Source of the DNA: Lachnospiraceae bacterium
GTDB taxonomy: Bacteria; Bacillota_A; Clostridia; Lachnospirales; Lachnospiraceae
Reading direction: 5' to 3'
DNA length: 21,708 nt
Assembly (NCBI GenBank): GCA_028694115.1
Contig: JAQUUB010000074.1
Span: 1-21,708, forward strand
Shown: in pieces, positions 5,908 through 15,980 of the stretch
Layout of the letters: every line of letters begins with the position of its first letter
Numbering within the stretch: position 1 is the first letter of the stretch
Notes under the pieces: generated by a model
Database searches by the model: none
What the model was told of the DNA's origin: nothing
Seen by the model: the letters and a program-made list of their open reading frames with translations, nothing else
Program-made: the position numbers and the translations under genes

Positions 5908-8900
5908 ATGCAGTTAAAAAGTATGTTTGAAAAGCAGATTGATCGTGATATTAAAGGTGTAATTAAGGTCGGACAATCTGATGAAGAAAATATATATCAG
6001 GAGCTTGACGAATACGTTGTAACCAAAGAACTCTTAAAGCATTTTAGAGATTTCTTTGAAAATTATGAAAAAGGTATTAGTTCAAATACCGATAAGATGG
6101 GAGTTTGGATTTCTGGATTTTTTGGAAGTGGTAAATCCCATTTCTTAAAGATCTTGTCTTATTTATTACAGAATAGTGTTGTCGATGGAAAAAGAGCAAT
6201 CGAGTATTTTACAGATGGTAAAAAAGTAGACGATGCTATGCTGATTGCCAAAATGACAAATTCAGGAACCATTTCATCAGATGTAATGCTCTTTAACATT
6301 GATTCAAAAGGTTCCGCGAAAGTAGGTTCTGGGAAAGAAGCTATTGTTGAAGTATTTATGAAGGTGTTTAATGAAATGCAGGGGTATTGTGGTTCAATTC
6401 CATATCTTGCAGAGTTCGAGCGCAATTTAGACCATGAAGGTAAATTTGCAGAGTTCAAGGAAAGATTTGAACAGAATGCAGGTGCATCGTGGGAGAAAAA
6501 AAGACAAGCATTTGCTGTGAACCAAGATAAAATTGTAAAAACGATTGTAGATATGGATTTTATGAGCGAAGAAGCTGCAAGAAACTGGTGTAAAAATGCT
6601 AAGGGTACTTATGATTTAAGCATAGAAAAATTTGTAGGTTTGGTTCAGGAGTATTGTGCTAAAAAAGGCTCGAATCATCATATCATATTCCTTGTAGATG
6701 AGGTAGGACAGTACATAGCGGATGATACACAGCTTATGCTTAACTTACAGACAATCGTTGAAGACTTGGGAACCGCTTGTAAAGGGAAGGCATGGGTCAT
6801 CGTAACAAGTCAGGAAGATATTGATTCTATAACAAAAACAAAGGGAAATGACTTTTCCAAAATTCAGGGTAGATTTGATACAAGACTTTCATTATCGGCA
6901 TCAAATGTTGATGAAGTAATCAGAAAGCGTGTACTTGATAAAAATGAAGTTGCAAATCAAACCCTTAGACTTATGTATGATAAGTATGAGTCAATTATTA
7001 AGAATTTAATTACTTTCACGTCTGATACAGCAGATAAGAAATTGTATGCTAATAAGATAGATTTTTCGCAATGCTATCCATTTATTCCATATCAATTTAA
7101 TCTCTTGGGGCAGGTTCTGACGGCAGTGAGAACACATGGAGCAAGTGGTAAGCACCTTTCAGATCAGTCCCGTTCTATGCTGGCACTGTTCCAAGAATCA
7201 GCAATCCGAATAATGGAGAATGAAGAGGGAGTATTAGTTCCGTTCAGCTTTTTCTATGACCCATTGCATAAATTTATTGATCATCAACATAGTACAGTAA
7301 TTACACAAGCGGCCGATAATAGCCAACTAGAGGAGTTCGATGTGGAACTTCTTAAAGTGCTGTTTATGATTAAGTATGTCAAGGAAATCAAGACAAACGT
7401 TGACAATCTTACAACACTCATGATTTCAAATGTGGATGATGACAGAATTGAAATCCGCAGTAAAGTAGAAGCCTCAATGAAAAGGTTAATTAAAGAAACT
7501 TTAGTTCAAAAGAATGGTGAAATATATATCTTTCTTACAAATGAAGAACAGGAAATTAATAATGCAATTAATAACGAATCTGTTGAAATGGGAGAAATTA
7601 TTGGCGAAGCATCTACAGTTATTTTTGAAGAAATATATACAGATAAGAAGTATAGATACAGCAATCGGTATCTGTTTCCATTTAATCAGAAGGTCGATGA
7701 TAGGTTCTTTAAAGGAAATCAATCAAATGATATCGGTGTAACGGTAATTACTCCATATGGTGGAGATTATACTGATGCAGCACTTCGTATGCTCTCGGCT
7801 TCAGAACAGACTGTAATTGTAAGATTACCAAACGACAGTACATTTTTGGATGAAATCACAGAATCTATTAAAATATATAAATTTTTAAATAAAAATGCGA
7901 CTGGTGTACGAGGTAGCTTTGATAGTATTCGTCGTGCAAAGGAAGATGAAAGAATTGAAAAGAAAGACCGAATTCGAATTTTCATAGAAGATGCATTGAA
8001 ACATGCTGATATTTATGTCAACGGAGATAAGGCAAATATATCTGCCAGAGAAGCCTCGACAAAGATAAATGAAGCTTTGGGTAAATTGGTAGCTATGCAG
8101 TACAGTAAATTGACCTACATGGAAACGGCTCCAGAACTCTCTGATATTGCGACGATATTTAATGAAGGAAGTGGTCAGACAACATTTATTGGAATTGAAG
8201 ATAGAACTCCAAATAAATTAGCTTTGGAAGAAGTGATTAATTTGATTTCGCTTAATAATCAGCGACATATAAAAACGTCATTGAAAGCATTGCAGGATAA
8301 GTTCGGGATTGCTCCTTATGGGTTTGATCCAAAAGATGTGCAGTGGTTAGTTGCTATGCTCTTTAAAATGGGAAGAGTTGCTATGACACTTAATAGTCAA
8401 TCATTATCATTACTTTCAAATACAAAAGATGAATTGGTTCGTTATATTACAAAGCGTGATTATGTAGAAAAACTTTTGATTGATATTAGAGAAAGAGCAA
8501 CAGATGGACAGATTCGCACGGTGAAAGATGTGTTGAAAGATTACTTTGGTATGAGTATATCCAGTGATGATGATGATGTCATCATAAAAAACTTTAAGAG
8601 CTATGCAAGCAATAAGGTAAAGACTTTCAACGATGTAATGATAGAATATCGCGTAAATCCAAAACTTCCATCTAGATCACTTATGGAAAAAGCAAAAAAG
8701 GATTTAGATGCAGTAATTGCGATTAATGAGCCAGTAGAATTTTTCAAGATAGTAGATCAAAAAAGAGAAGACTTATTGGATGATGCCGAAGATACAGCAC
8801 CAGTATTTGATTTCTTTAATGGCGAGCAGAAAACTATCTTTGAAAAAACTTTAAAATATATTAATATATTTGAAAATAGTAAGACCTATGTAAGTGATCA

Positions 8901-9495
8901 AGAAATCCTAGCTGTTGTGGAACAGATGAGTAATATAGCTAATGATAGAAGTCCATATAGCAGTATTCAAAAATTACCGGCACTTAATGATAAATTTATG
9001 AATCTGTATGGAAGCCTTTTAGAAAAAGAAGCAAGACAGATGGAACCAATCTTAGTAGATGATTATAAAAAAGTTTTGGGTACTTTAGAAACCAAACCTT
9101 TTGCAGGTGTATTTCATAGTAAATTTGTGGGTGTCTTTGAGGAACTAAAGATAAAGCTTGGTACTTCTAATGAAATTGCTGGTGTAAAGAATATTAAGTT
9201 GGAGAGTGATACCTTAAAGATTCGTTGTTTAGATGAAATTGAAGAATATGAGAGAACACATCAACCAGTTCATGACCCAGTGCCACCCACAACAGTTGAA
9301 AAGGAAGATGGTTCAGATTTAACTCCACCTATTGTACAAAAACCAAAGAAGCGAAAGAATGTTTCTATCAGCAATATTGCAGGAGCAAGAACTTATTCAT
9401 TAGAGAATGAGCAGGATATTGATAAGCTCTTAGCGGCGATAAAAAGAAAGCTTATGAGTGAGTTGGAAGCAGATACAATTATAACACTTAGCTAA
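5908..9495 (+). CDS. brxC: BrxC, large P-loop ATPase of BREX
   Basis: This 1195-residue ATPase matches BrxC in length and in motifs. Walker A is GFFGSGKSH at residues 70-78, Walker B is IIFLVDE at 259-265 (with 'VGQYI' after it), and a sensor-like strand 'VIVTSQED' lies at 297-304. The middle and C-terminal parts are helical. A Pro- and Lys-rich linker at about 1118-1151 leads to a small final domain. BrxC is an AAA-like ATPase essential for BREX, related to proteins that remodel or load complexes on DNA. A strong AGAGGAGGGG lies five bases before ATG 5908. The reading frame is complete. Confidence 0.94.
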   Translation: MQLKSMFEKQIDRDIKGVIKVGQSDEENIYQELDEYVVTKELLKHFRDFFENYEKGISSNTDKMGVWISGFFGSGKSHFLKILSYLLQNSVVDGKRAIEYFTDGKKVDDAMLIAKMTNSGTISSDVMLFNIDSKGSAKVGSGKEAIVEVFMKVFNEMQGYCGSIPYLAEFERNLDHEGKFAEFKERFEQNAGASWEKKRQAFAVNQDKIVKTIVDMDFMSEEAARNWCKNAKGTYDLSIEKFVGLVQEYCAKKGSNHHIIFLVDEVGQYIADDTQLMLNLQTIVEDLGTACKGKAWVIVTSQEDIDSITKTKGNDFSKIQGRFDTRLSLSASNVDEVIRKRVLDKNEVANQTLRLMYDKYESIIKNLITFTSDTADKKLYANKIDFSQCYPFIPYQFNLLGQVLTAVRTHGASGKHLSDQSRSMLALFQESAIRIMENEEGVLVPFSFFYDPLHKFIDHQHSTVITQAADNSQLEEFDVELLKVLFMIKYVKEIKTNVDNLTTLMISNVDDDRIEIRSKVEASMKRLIKETLVQKNGEIYIFLTNEEQEINNAINNESVEMGEIIGEASTVIFEEIYTDKKYRYSNRYLFPFNQKVDDRFFKGNQSNDIGVTVITPYGGDYTDAALRMLSASEQTVIVRLPNDSTFLDEITESIKIYKFLNKNATGVRGSFDSIRRAKEDERIEKKDRIRIFIEDALKHADIYVNGDKANISAREASTKINEALGKLVAMQYSKLTYMETAPELSDIATIFNEGSGQTTFIGIEDRTPNKLALEEVINLISLNNQRHIKTSLKALQDKFGIAPYGFDPKDVQWLVAMLFKMGRVAMTLNSQSLSLLSNTKDELVRYITKRDYVEKLLIDIRERATDGQIRTVKDVLKDYFGMSISSDDDDVIIKNFKSYASNKVKTFNDVMIEYRVNPKLPSRSLMEKAKKDLDAVIAINEPVEFFKIVDQKREDLLDDAEDTAPVFDFFNGEQKTIFEKTLKYINIFENSKTYVSDQEILAVVEQMSNIANDRSPYSSIQKLPALNDKFMNLYGSLLEKEARQMEPILVDDYKKVLGTLETKPFAGVFHSKFVGVFEELKIKLGTSNEIAGVKNIKLESDTLKIRCLDEIEEYERTHQPVHDPVPPTTVEKEDGSDLTPPIVQKPKKRKNVSISNIAGARTYSLENEQDIDKLLAAIKRKLMSELEADTIITLS

Positions 9496-9517
9496 GCATC
9501 AGAATGGAGGAAATACT

Positions 9518-12500
9518 ATGAATAAAGCGGCGATAAAAAAGTTTGCCATAGAAGCAAGAAGGAAATTAATGGCATCCGTATCAGACAAGGCTGGTATGCT
9601 GGGTATTACTGATAAAGATTTCCAGAATGAACCTGCTGTGAAAGGTGCTGATTTTGAGATATATAAAACAGCTGTGGGTACTGAGGTTACACTTAACAGA
9701 AATCAGTGCGAACAGCGAAGATTACTTGTTACTAAAATGGAAGAAAGAGGATTTGAATCAATCATTGAAGAGGTAGCTTACACATGGTTTAATCGTATTT
9801 GTGCTATCAGATTTATGGAAGTAAATGATTATCTACCAAGCAGAGTTCGTGTACTTTCATCTGAAAAAGAAGGAAAAAATGAGCCTGATCTTGTAACACA
9901 TGCACCAGAAGTTGATTTGGACTTCAATGGTAAAGATAGAGAATACATCATTGAAGCGAAGATGAATAATAAATTGGATGATTTGTTTAAGATGCTTTTT
10001 ATTAAGCAGTGCAACAAGCTTCATGAAGTATTACCTGAACTTTTTGAAGAAACAGAGGATTATACTGAAATGCTGTTTAATGTTTCTTATTCAAACGAAG
10101 ATGATATAATTAGATGTTTGATTGATACAATTCCAGAAGCTGATTTTAAAGAAGCAGTTGAAATTATAGGATGGCTTTATCAATACTATAATGAAGAGAA
10201 AAAAAACGAAGTAATTAACATTAATAAAGGTAATATTGAAAAGGATGATTTACCAGCTGCGACCCAATTATTTACTACAGATTGGATTGTTAGGTATATG
10301 GTCGATAACTCATTAGGAAAATATTGGATTGAGAGAAATCCCAATACTACCTTAAAAAATAAATTAACTTATTTAGTTGAGAATGAAAATGAATACGCAG
10401 AGAAAATTCAACCAGAACAGATTACTTTTATTGATCCTTGTATGGGTAGTGGGCATATTTTAGTGTATGCATTTGATGTACTTATGGATATTTATAGAGA
10501 ATGTGGATATAACGATAGGGATTCAGCTAAAAGTATTTTGGAAAATAATATTTATGGATTAGATATTGATAAAAGAGCGTATCAACTAGCTTATTTTTCA
10601 ATAATGATGAAAGCTCGTAGTTTTAATCGAAGAATATTAACCTGTGATTTGGAACTTAAAATTGTTGAAATTCATGAAAGTAATACTTCACTTGACTATA
10701 CGTGTAATGGCTTAATTGATAACATGAAAACTAATAGTATCAGTAAGTATTTATTAGAAACGTTTAATGATGCAAAAGAAAAGGGATCTTTATTATGCGT
10801 AAAAGATCATGACTATTCTGCATATATTAAGGAAATAAGTGCTATAGACTTTACGGGGCAACTTGATTTGTCTTCGGTTAGATGGTTGCGAGATGTTAAA
10901 AAGACGTTGATTGCACTTGCTAAACAGGCTGATATTTTAAAAAGAAAATATTCTGTTGTAGTAACCAATCCACCTTATTTGAGCCGTATGAGTGTATCTT
11001 TAAAGAATTATTTAGCAAAAGATTATGCAGACTACGCAGGGGATATGTTTAGTGCATTTATTTATAGAAACTCTATTTTGTGCGAGCCAAATGGATATTT
11101 AGGATATATGACACCTTTTGTTTGGATGTTTATTAAAAAGTACGAAAAATTGAGAAATTATATTATAGATAATAAAACAATTGTATCATTAATACAAATG
11201 GAATATTCAGCATTTGAAGAAGCGATTGTGCCAATATGTACATTTGTAATTTTGAATAGAAAAACGAATGCAAATGGTGTCTATTTCAAACTTAGTGAAT
11301 TTAAGGGTGGAATGGATGTGCAAAGGTCAAAGGTTGAGAATGCACTTAAATACTCTGAATGTAATTATATGTATTATACCAATCAAGAAATATATAGAAA
11401 ATTACCAGGTGAGATTATAGCTTTTTGGATAAGTGAGCAAATTATTAAAGCTTTCGAAAATGAAAAAACGATTGCTGAATACGGAGCTCCTAGAGTAGGA
11501 CTACAAACAGGAGAGAATGAAAAATTTGTAAGGTTGTGGCACGAAATAGATTTTTCTAAATTCGAAGTAAATGCTAAAAGTCATCAAGAAAGTTGTGAGA
11601 GTGGAGCAAAATGGTTTCCATATAATAAAGGTGGAGAATACAGAAAGTGGTATGGAAATAATGATTATGTAGTTGATTGGTACTGCAATGGAAAAAATAT
11701 TAAAGAAGATAAATTATACAAACTTTCAATAGGTAAATGTTTACCAAGTAATTCAAAGCCTAAAAATGAACAATTTTATTTTTTACCATCAATTACATGG
11801 TCGAAAATATCAAGTGGTAGTATTGCATTTAGATATAAACCAGCAGGACATATTTTTGATACTGCTGGAACTAGCATATTTTCAGATTTAAAATATACAT
11901 ACTATTTGCTCGGGTTTTGTAATAGTAAAGTTGCTATGTATGTGGCAAGTACTATCTCGCCCACTATTAATTATCAATCAGGCGACATAGCTCAATTTCC
12001 TGTTATTTACAATGTAGACTACAAGGAAGAAATAGAACAAATAGTAAAAAGAAATATTGTGCTTACAAAGAGTGATTGGGATATTATGGAAACATCATGG
12101 GATTTTGAAACGCATCCATTAATTAAGGAAATGCATAGGGAAAAGATTAGCTTAAGAGAGGCTTGCAAAATTGTTATACATGAATCCAAACTAAGATTTG
12201 ATGAATTAAAAAATAATGAAGAAAGATTGAACAAAATATTTAATCAAATTTATGGTGTGGAAAATGAGATGGATGCTCTTGTAAAAGATAGTGATGTATC
12301 CATAAGAATTCTTGATGAAACTAATCTAGTCAAATCATTTATTTCATATGCAATTGGATGCATGTTTGGAAGATACAAATTGGAAAATCCGGGAATTTTG
12401 TATGCGGGAGGTCCAGAAAATGAAAATATATTTGTAAATGCGTCATTTGATGTTGATAAAGACAACATCATTCCTATTACTGACGTGGAATTACTTGAAG

Positions 12501-13075
12501 ATGATGTAGTTAATAGATTTCTAATGTTTTTAAAAATATCTTGTGGAGAACAAAATTATCAGGATAACCTTGAATTTATTGGTTCCCTATTAAATAGAAA
12601 GGAAAGTGCGAAGAGTGCTATAAGAAATTATTTTATTTCTACTTTTTATTCTTATCATATCAAAATATATCAAAAAAGACCGATATATTGGATGTTTTCA
12701 TCAGGAAAAGAAAATGCTTTTAAGGCATTGGTTTATGTACACAGATTTGATAAAGATTTATTGGGAAAGATTAGAACAGAATATCTTCATAAGATTCAAG
12801 AGTTGATTGAAACATCAAAAAGAAGAAATGAGTACTTAATTGAAAGTACAAATTCTAGCTTAGAAAAAGGCCGTCTAACTAAAGAAGTGGATAGACAAAA
12901 AAGGCAACTACACGAAATTATGTTATATGATCAAGCGTTAGCACACATGGCATTAAAAAGGGTTACACTTAATACAGATGAAGGAATTATAAAAAATTAT
13001 GAATTATTCCAGTCTATTGAAATTCATAATGAAGGAATGAAGTCCACAAAAATAAGCTTATTAGAAAGGGTATAG
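9518..13075 (+). CDS. pglX: PglX, BREX adenine-specific DNA methyltransferase
   Basis: This 1185-residue protein is the class-typical size for PglX. SAM-binding motif I is FIDPCMGSGH at residues 304-313 and catalytic motif IV is NPPY at 484-487, in the gamma/N6-adenine order. 'AATQLFTTDWIVRYMVDNS' just before motif I and 'KDYADYAGDMFSAFI' after motif IV are also standard. The C-terminal half is the target-recognition and coiled-coil region. PglX marks the host genome at a non-palindromic site and thereby spares self; the target motif cannot be read from the sequence. GGAGG at 9506-9510 precedes ATG 9518. No homopolymer or repeat suggests phase variation. Only two bases separate it from the HARE-HTH gene. 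Confidence 0.95.
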   Translation: MNKAAIKKFAIEARRKLMASVSDKAGMLGITDKDFQNEPAVKGADFEIYKTAVGTEVTLNRNQCEQRRLLVTKMEERGFESIIEEVAYTWFNRICAIRFMEVNDYLPSRVRVLSSEKEGKNEPDLVTHAPEVDLDFNGKDREYIIEAKMNNKLDDLFKMLFIKQCNKLHEVLPELFEETEDYTEMLFNVSYSNEDDIIRCLIDTIPEADFKEAVEIIGWLYQYYNEEKKNEVININKGNIEKDDLPAATQLFTTDWIVRYMVDNSLGKYWIERNPNTTLKNKLTYLVENENEYAEKIQPEQITFIDPCMGSGHILVYAFDVLMDIYRECGYNDRDSAKSILENNIYGLDIDKRAYQLAYFSIMMKARSFNRRILTCDLELKIVEIHESNTSLDYTCNGLIDNMKTNSISKYLLETFNDAKEKGSLLCVKDHDYSAYIKEISAIDFTGQLDLSSVRWLRDVKKTLIALAKQADILKRKYSVVVTNPPYLSRMSVSLKNYLAKDYADYAGDMFSAFIYRNSILCEPNGYLGYMTPFVWMFIKKYEKLRNYIIDNKTIVSLIQMEYSAFEEAIVPICTFVILNRKTNANGVYFKLSEFKGGMDVQRSKVENALKYSECNYMYYTNQEIYRKLPGEIIAFWISEQIIKAFENEKTIAEYGAPRVGLQTGENEKFVRLWHEIDFSKFEVNAKSHQESCESGAKWFPYNKGGEYRKWYGNNDYVVDWYCNGKNIKEDKLYKLSIGKCLPSNSKPKNEQFYFLPSITWSKISSGSIAFRYKPAGHIFDTAGTSIFSDLKYTYYLLGFCNSKVAMYVASTISPTINYQSGDIAQFPVIYNVDYKEEIEQIVKRNIVLTKSDWDIMETSWDFETHPLIKEMHREKISLREACKIVIHESKLRFDELKNNEERLNKIFNQIYGVENEMDALVKDSDVSIRILDETNLVKSFISYAIGCMFGRYKLENPGILYAGGPENENIFVNASFDVDKDNIIPITDVELLEDDVVNRFLMFLKISCGEQNYQDNLEFIGSLLNRKESAKSAIRNYFISTFYSYHIKIYQKRPIYWMFSSGKENAFKALVYVHRFDKDLLGKIRTEYLHKIQELIETSKRRNEYLIESTNSSLEKGRLTKEVDRQKRQLHEIMLYDQALAHMALKRVTLNTDEGIIKNYELFQSIEIHNEGMKSTKISLLERV

Positions 13076-13077
13076 TC

Positions 13078-13335
13078 ATGAAGCAGGTTAATTATCGTGA
13101 AGCAATAATCAAGGTATTACATGAAGCAGAACATCCAATGTCCACAAATGAAATTTGGAAAGTGGTAATCGAAAAGAAATATTTAGATGTGACAACAATA
13201 CAGGGAAAAACTCCAGAAGCGACTATGGCCAGTTTGCTGTATAGGGAAGTGAAAAAAGGAACTGTAAACAATATAAAAACAGTGTTTGGTGCAACAGAAA
13301 CAACTCCTAAACGTTACTATTTGTTGAAAAACTAG
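13078..13335 (+). CDS. HARE-HTH domain protein in the BREX operon
   Basis: This 85-residue protein is a stand-alone HARE-HTH winged-helix domain. It has 'YREAIIKVLHEAEHPMSTNE' (first helix and wing), 'IWKVVIEKKY' and the diagnostic 'TPEATMASLLYREVKKG' followed by 'YYLLKN'. The HARE-HTH family occurs in RNA polymerase delta, ASXL proteins and restriction-modification proteins, and has been proposed to read DNA modification state. The gene begins two bases after the pglX stop and ends 12 bases before pglZ, so it is co-translated with the methyltransferase. It is not part of the standard six-gene BREX core. An adaptor or regulatory role with PglX is inferred. Confidence 0.85.
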   Translation: MKQVNYREAIIKVLHEAEHPMSTNEIWKVVIEKKYLDVTTIQGKTPEATMASLLYREVKKGTVNNIKTVFGATETTPKRYYLLKN

Positions 13336-13347
13336 ATTGGGGTAATT

Positions 13348-15894
13348 ATGGATATACAAAATATTCAGATACAATTGATTAATGAATTTGCAAAACAAGA
13401 AACTCGTATTATTTTTTGGTTTGATGATAAGGGCGATTATGAGAATGAAGTATATGATTTACAGTTGAATAATGCTCAAGTATATATCTTGGATGGTAGT
13501 AACTGGTTTTATTCCAAGTGGTTACTTCATGAGTCTGATCCATCAGGTAAATACCTTGTGTATGCACCCTTTTCAAAACCTAGTGATTCAGAGAATCCAC
13601 TAGCAGATATTTATTATCAATCTGTTCCTTATTACACTGATAGAGTTTCTCAGATGGTTCAGGAAATTGGTATTGATAACCGTTTTAAAGAACATCTTTC
13701 AAAGCATAATAATTTTTGGAAAAACAAATACAGAATCGAGAAGTTTAAGGAGCTTGGGATTGATCATTATAGTACAGAGTCGATTGATATCGGTTTGATA
13801 GCTGTTTTGACAGATGTAAGAACGCCAAGCTTTGAGGAAATCGTAAAACAGATGATGTTAAGTGATAGTGATGAGTACTTAAGGATACTGGAGACAAATG
13901 GACTTTTACAAAGTTACTGGAATCTTTGCAAAAAGTATTTTGGATATAATTCAGATAAGCCAAATATGAACGATATGGCTTCAAGTATGATAGTTACCTA
14001 CGCGGCATCAACCCTTCGATTTACTTTACCAGATTTTATGAAGATATATATCTTAAATAAGCGAAATGATGTTGTTGTTTTTATCCGAAATATAATGGAC
14101 AATATTCTTTACCAGAGTGCCTATGATAAATTGGCAGACAAAGTAGATAAAACAATTCGCATTGTGTCTAAAATTGAAGAAAATTTGAAAAAGGATGAAG
14201 GAAAAGATATTGCTTCCTTGGTAGATATATTAGGTTGTGATGCATTTATTGGTTTTGATAGTATTCTCATTAATTGGATTTTGGATAAACTCAATCATGA
14301 GATTCTGGATGCAGAAATCGATGGATTGAATATATCTCGTATTGCAGAACAGAGAACTTCTAAGGCCTTTCATTTTGGGCAATATTATAAAAGTGAGTAT
14401 GATGCTACCCAATATGCTTATTTGATTATGAAGGCGATTAATACATTGGAAGTTTCCAGTAATCCGGTAGAACTTGTAAAGAAGTATCAGTCAGATATGT
14501 ATTTGATAGATTCTTATTACAGATGGTTTTATTACGCTTTTGACCAGATTGCGGATAATGAAAAGTTTATGGAAGTACGTGAACGAGTGGAAAATATTTA
14601 TTCGAATACTTATTTGCAAAAGACAGTTCCAAAATGGAACAACGTTTTTGAGAATGAATCCATTCAAAATTTAGGTCTTGTAAAGCAGAAAGATTTCTAT
14701 AATCATTATTTGCGTGCTTATGAGGGTAAAGATAGAGTGATTGTAATTATTTCTGATGCACTTCGATATGAATGTGCGAAGGAATTGATGTACAAATTTG
14801 AAATGGATGAAAAATGTGACGCAAAGATGGAAGCCATGTTAGGGGTGTTGCCATCTGTTACATCGGTAGGTATGGCGAGTCTACTGCCCCATAATGAAAT
14901 AAATGTAGATGCCAATATGAACATTACAGTGGATGGAAATTCATGTGGCGATATGTTATCTCGAAACAAGATATTGAAGGCAAAAAATGTTGATAATGTA
15001 GCCGTGTCATTTGACGATATTGCAAAAGCCAATAAACAGACAGTTAGAGAATTGTTACAAGGAAAGAAAGTTGTTTTCGTATATCATAATCAGATAGACT
15101 CCAGAGGAGATAAATCTTCAAGTGAAAACGAAGTGTTTAATGCTTGTGCCGAGGCAATTGATGAGATTTTCAGGTTGATTAAAAAACTAACAGGTGATAT
15201 CTCAGCAACAAAATATGTTATTACAGCAGATCATGGATTCTTATATAAAAGAGATAAATTGCAAGAATTTGACAAGGTATCTTATCCTAAGGATGTCTGT
15301 ACATACTTAAATAAAAGGTTTTTACTAACAACAGAAAATCTTAATGAGCAAGGTATTGTGTCAAGAGCTATGACATACTTAAATAAGATGAATAACCTCT
15401 TTGTTACAACACCTATTGGAACGGATATTTTCAAAGTTGCAGGTGGAGGACAAAATTATGTTCATGGTGGTTCATCGTTACAAGAAATGCTTGTTCCAGT
15501 GGTGGAAGTAAAGACTGCAAAAGGAAAAATGGAAACTGATTTTGTAGATATAATATTAACAACTGTGTCCCGAAAGGTAACTAACCTCACAACGTATTTT
15601 GATTTTATTCAAACCGAAAAGATGACTGATGTTATGAAGGGGAGAAGCATTGTTGCCTATTTTACAGCAGAGAATGGAGAAAAAATTTCTTATGATGTTC
15701 CAATCATGGCGACGAGCCAAAGTGATGCTCCAGAAAAAAGGACATACCATGAGAAATTTACTCTTAAATCAAGAAAATATCAGTGCAATGATAAGTATTA
15801 TATGGTACTTGTAGATGCAAACGATGACAAGAATGTCCTTCATAGTTATGAATTTATGATTGATATTGCATTTGTAGATGATTTTGGATTTTAG
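13348..15894 (+). CDS. pglZ: PglZ, BREX alkaline-phosphatase-fold protein
   Basis: This 848-residue protein carries the PglZ domain of the alkaline phosphatase superfamily. The metal-site motifs are VIIISDALRYE-like ('IISDALRYEC', Asp470) and 'ITADHGFLYKRD' (Asp628, His629). 'MLGVLPSVTSVGMASLLPH' and 'GGSSLQEMLVPVVEV' are also typical of PglZ. The N-terminal half is the BREX-specific region and the C-terminus is beta-rich. PglZ is a signature BREX protein essential for both methylation and defence. A short GGGG at 13339-13342 acts as a weak ribosome binding site, so translation may depend on coupling from the gene before. It is followed by an 86-base gap without a terminator. Confidence 0.94.
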   Translation: MDIQNIQIQLINEFAKQETRIIFWFDDKGDYENEVYDLQLNNAQVYILDGSNWFYSKWLLHESDPSGKYLVYAPFSKPSDSENPLADIYYQSVPYYTDRVSQMVQEIGIDNRFKEHLSKHNNFWKNKYRIEKFKELGIDHYSTESIDIGLIAVLTDVRTPSFEEIVKQMMLSDSDEYLRILETNGLLQSYWNLCKKYFGYNSDKPNMNDMASSMIVTYAASTLRFTLPDFMKIYILNKRNDVVVFIRNIMDNILYQSAYDKLADKVDKTIRIVSKIEENLKKDEGKDIASLVDILGCDAFIGFDSILINWILDKLNHEILDAEIDGLNISRIAEQRTSKAFHFGQYYKSEYDATQYAYLIMKAINTLEVSSNPVELVKKYQSDMYLIDSYYRWFYYAFDQIADNEKFMEVRERVENIYSNTYLQKTVPKWNNVFENESIQNLGLVKQKDFYNHYLRAYEGKDRVIVIISDALRYECAKELMYKFEMDEKCDAKMEAMLGVLPSVTSVGMASLLPHNEINVDANMNITVDGNSCGDMLSRNKILKAKNVDNVAVSFDDIAKANKQTVRELLQGKKVVFVYHNQIDSRGDKSSSENEVFNACAEAIDEIFRLIKKLTGDISATKYVITADHGFLYKRDKLQEFDKVSYPKDVCTYLNKRFLLTTENLNEQGIVSRAMTYLNKMNNLFVTTPIGTDIFKVAGGGQNYVHGGSSLQEMLVPVVEVKTAKGKMETDFVDIILTTVSRKVTNLTTYFDFIQTEKMTDVMKGRSIVAYFTAENGEKISYDVPIMATSQSDAPEKRTYHEKFTLKSRKYQCNDKYYMVLVDANDDKNVLHSYEFMIDIAFVDDFGF

Positions 15895-15980
15895 AAACAT
15901 CATTATATTCTAATATTATTTTGAATATGAGAAAAAGTAATTAGATGATTTCTATTTGAAAGCATTTTGTGGAGGTATAG

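Noticed and set aside
7514..7741. Plus-strand 75-codon frame inside brxC.
   Set aside because: It is an out-of-frame shadow of a continuous BrxC reading frame, and brxC shows no frameshift there.
240..15750. Minus-strand open frames of 60-116 codons scattered opposite the coding genes.
   Set aside because: They lie antisense to well-supported genes, lack convincing ribosome binding sites and family motifs, and follow the codon pattern of the opposite strand.
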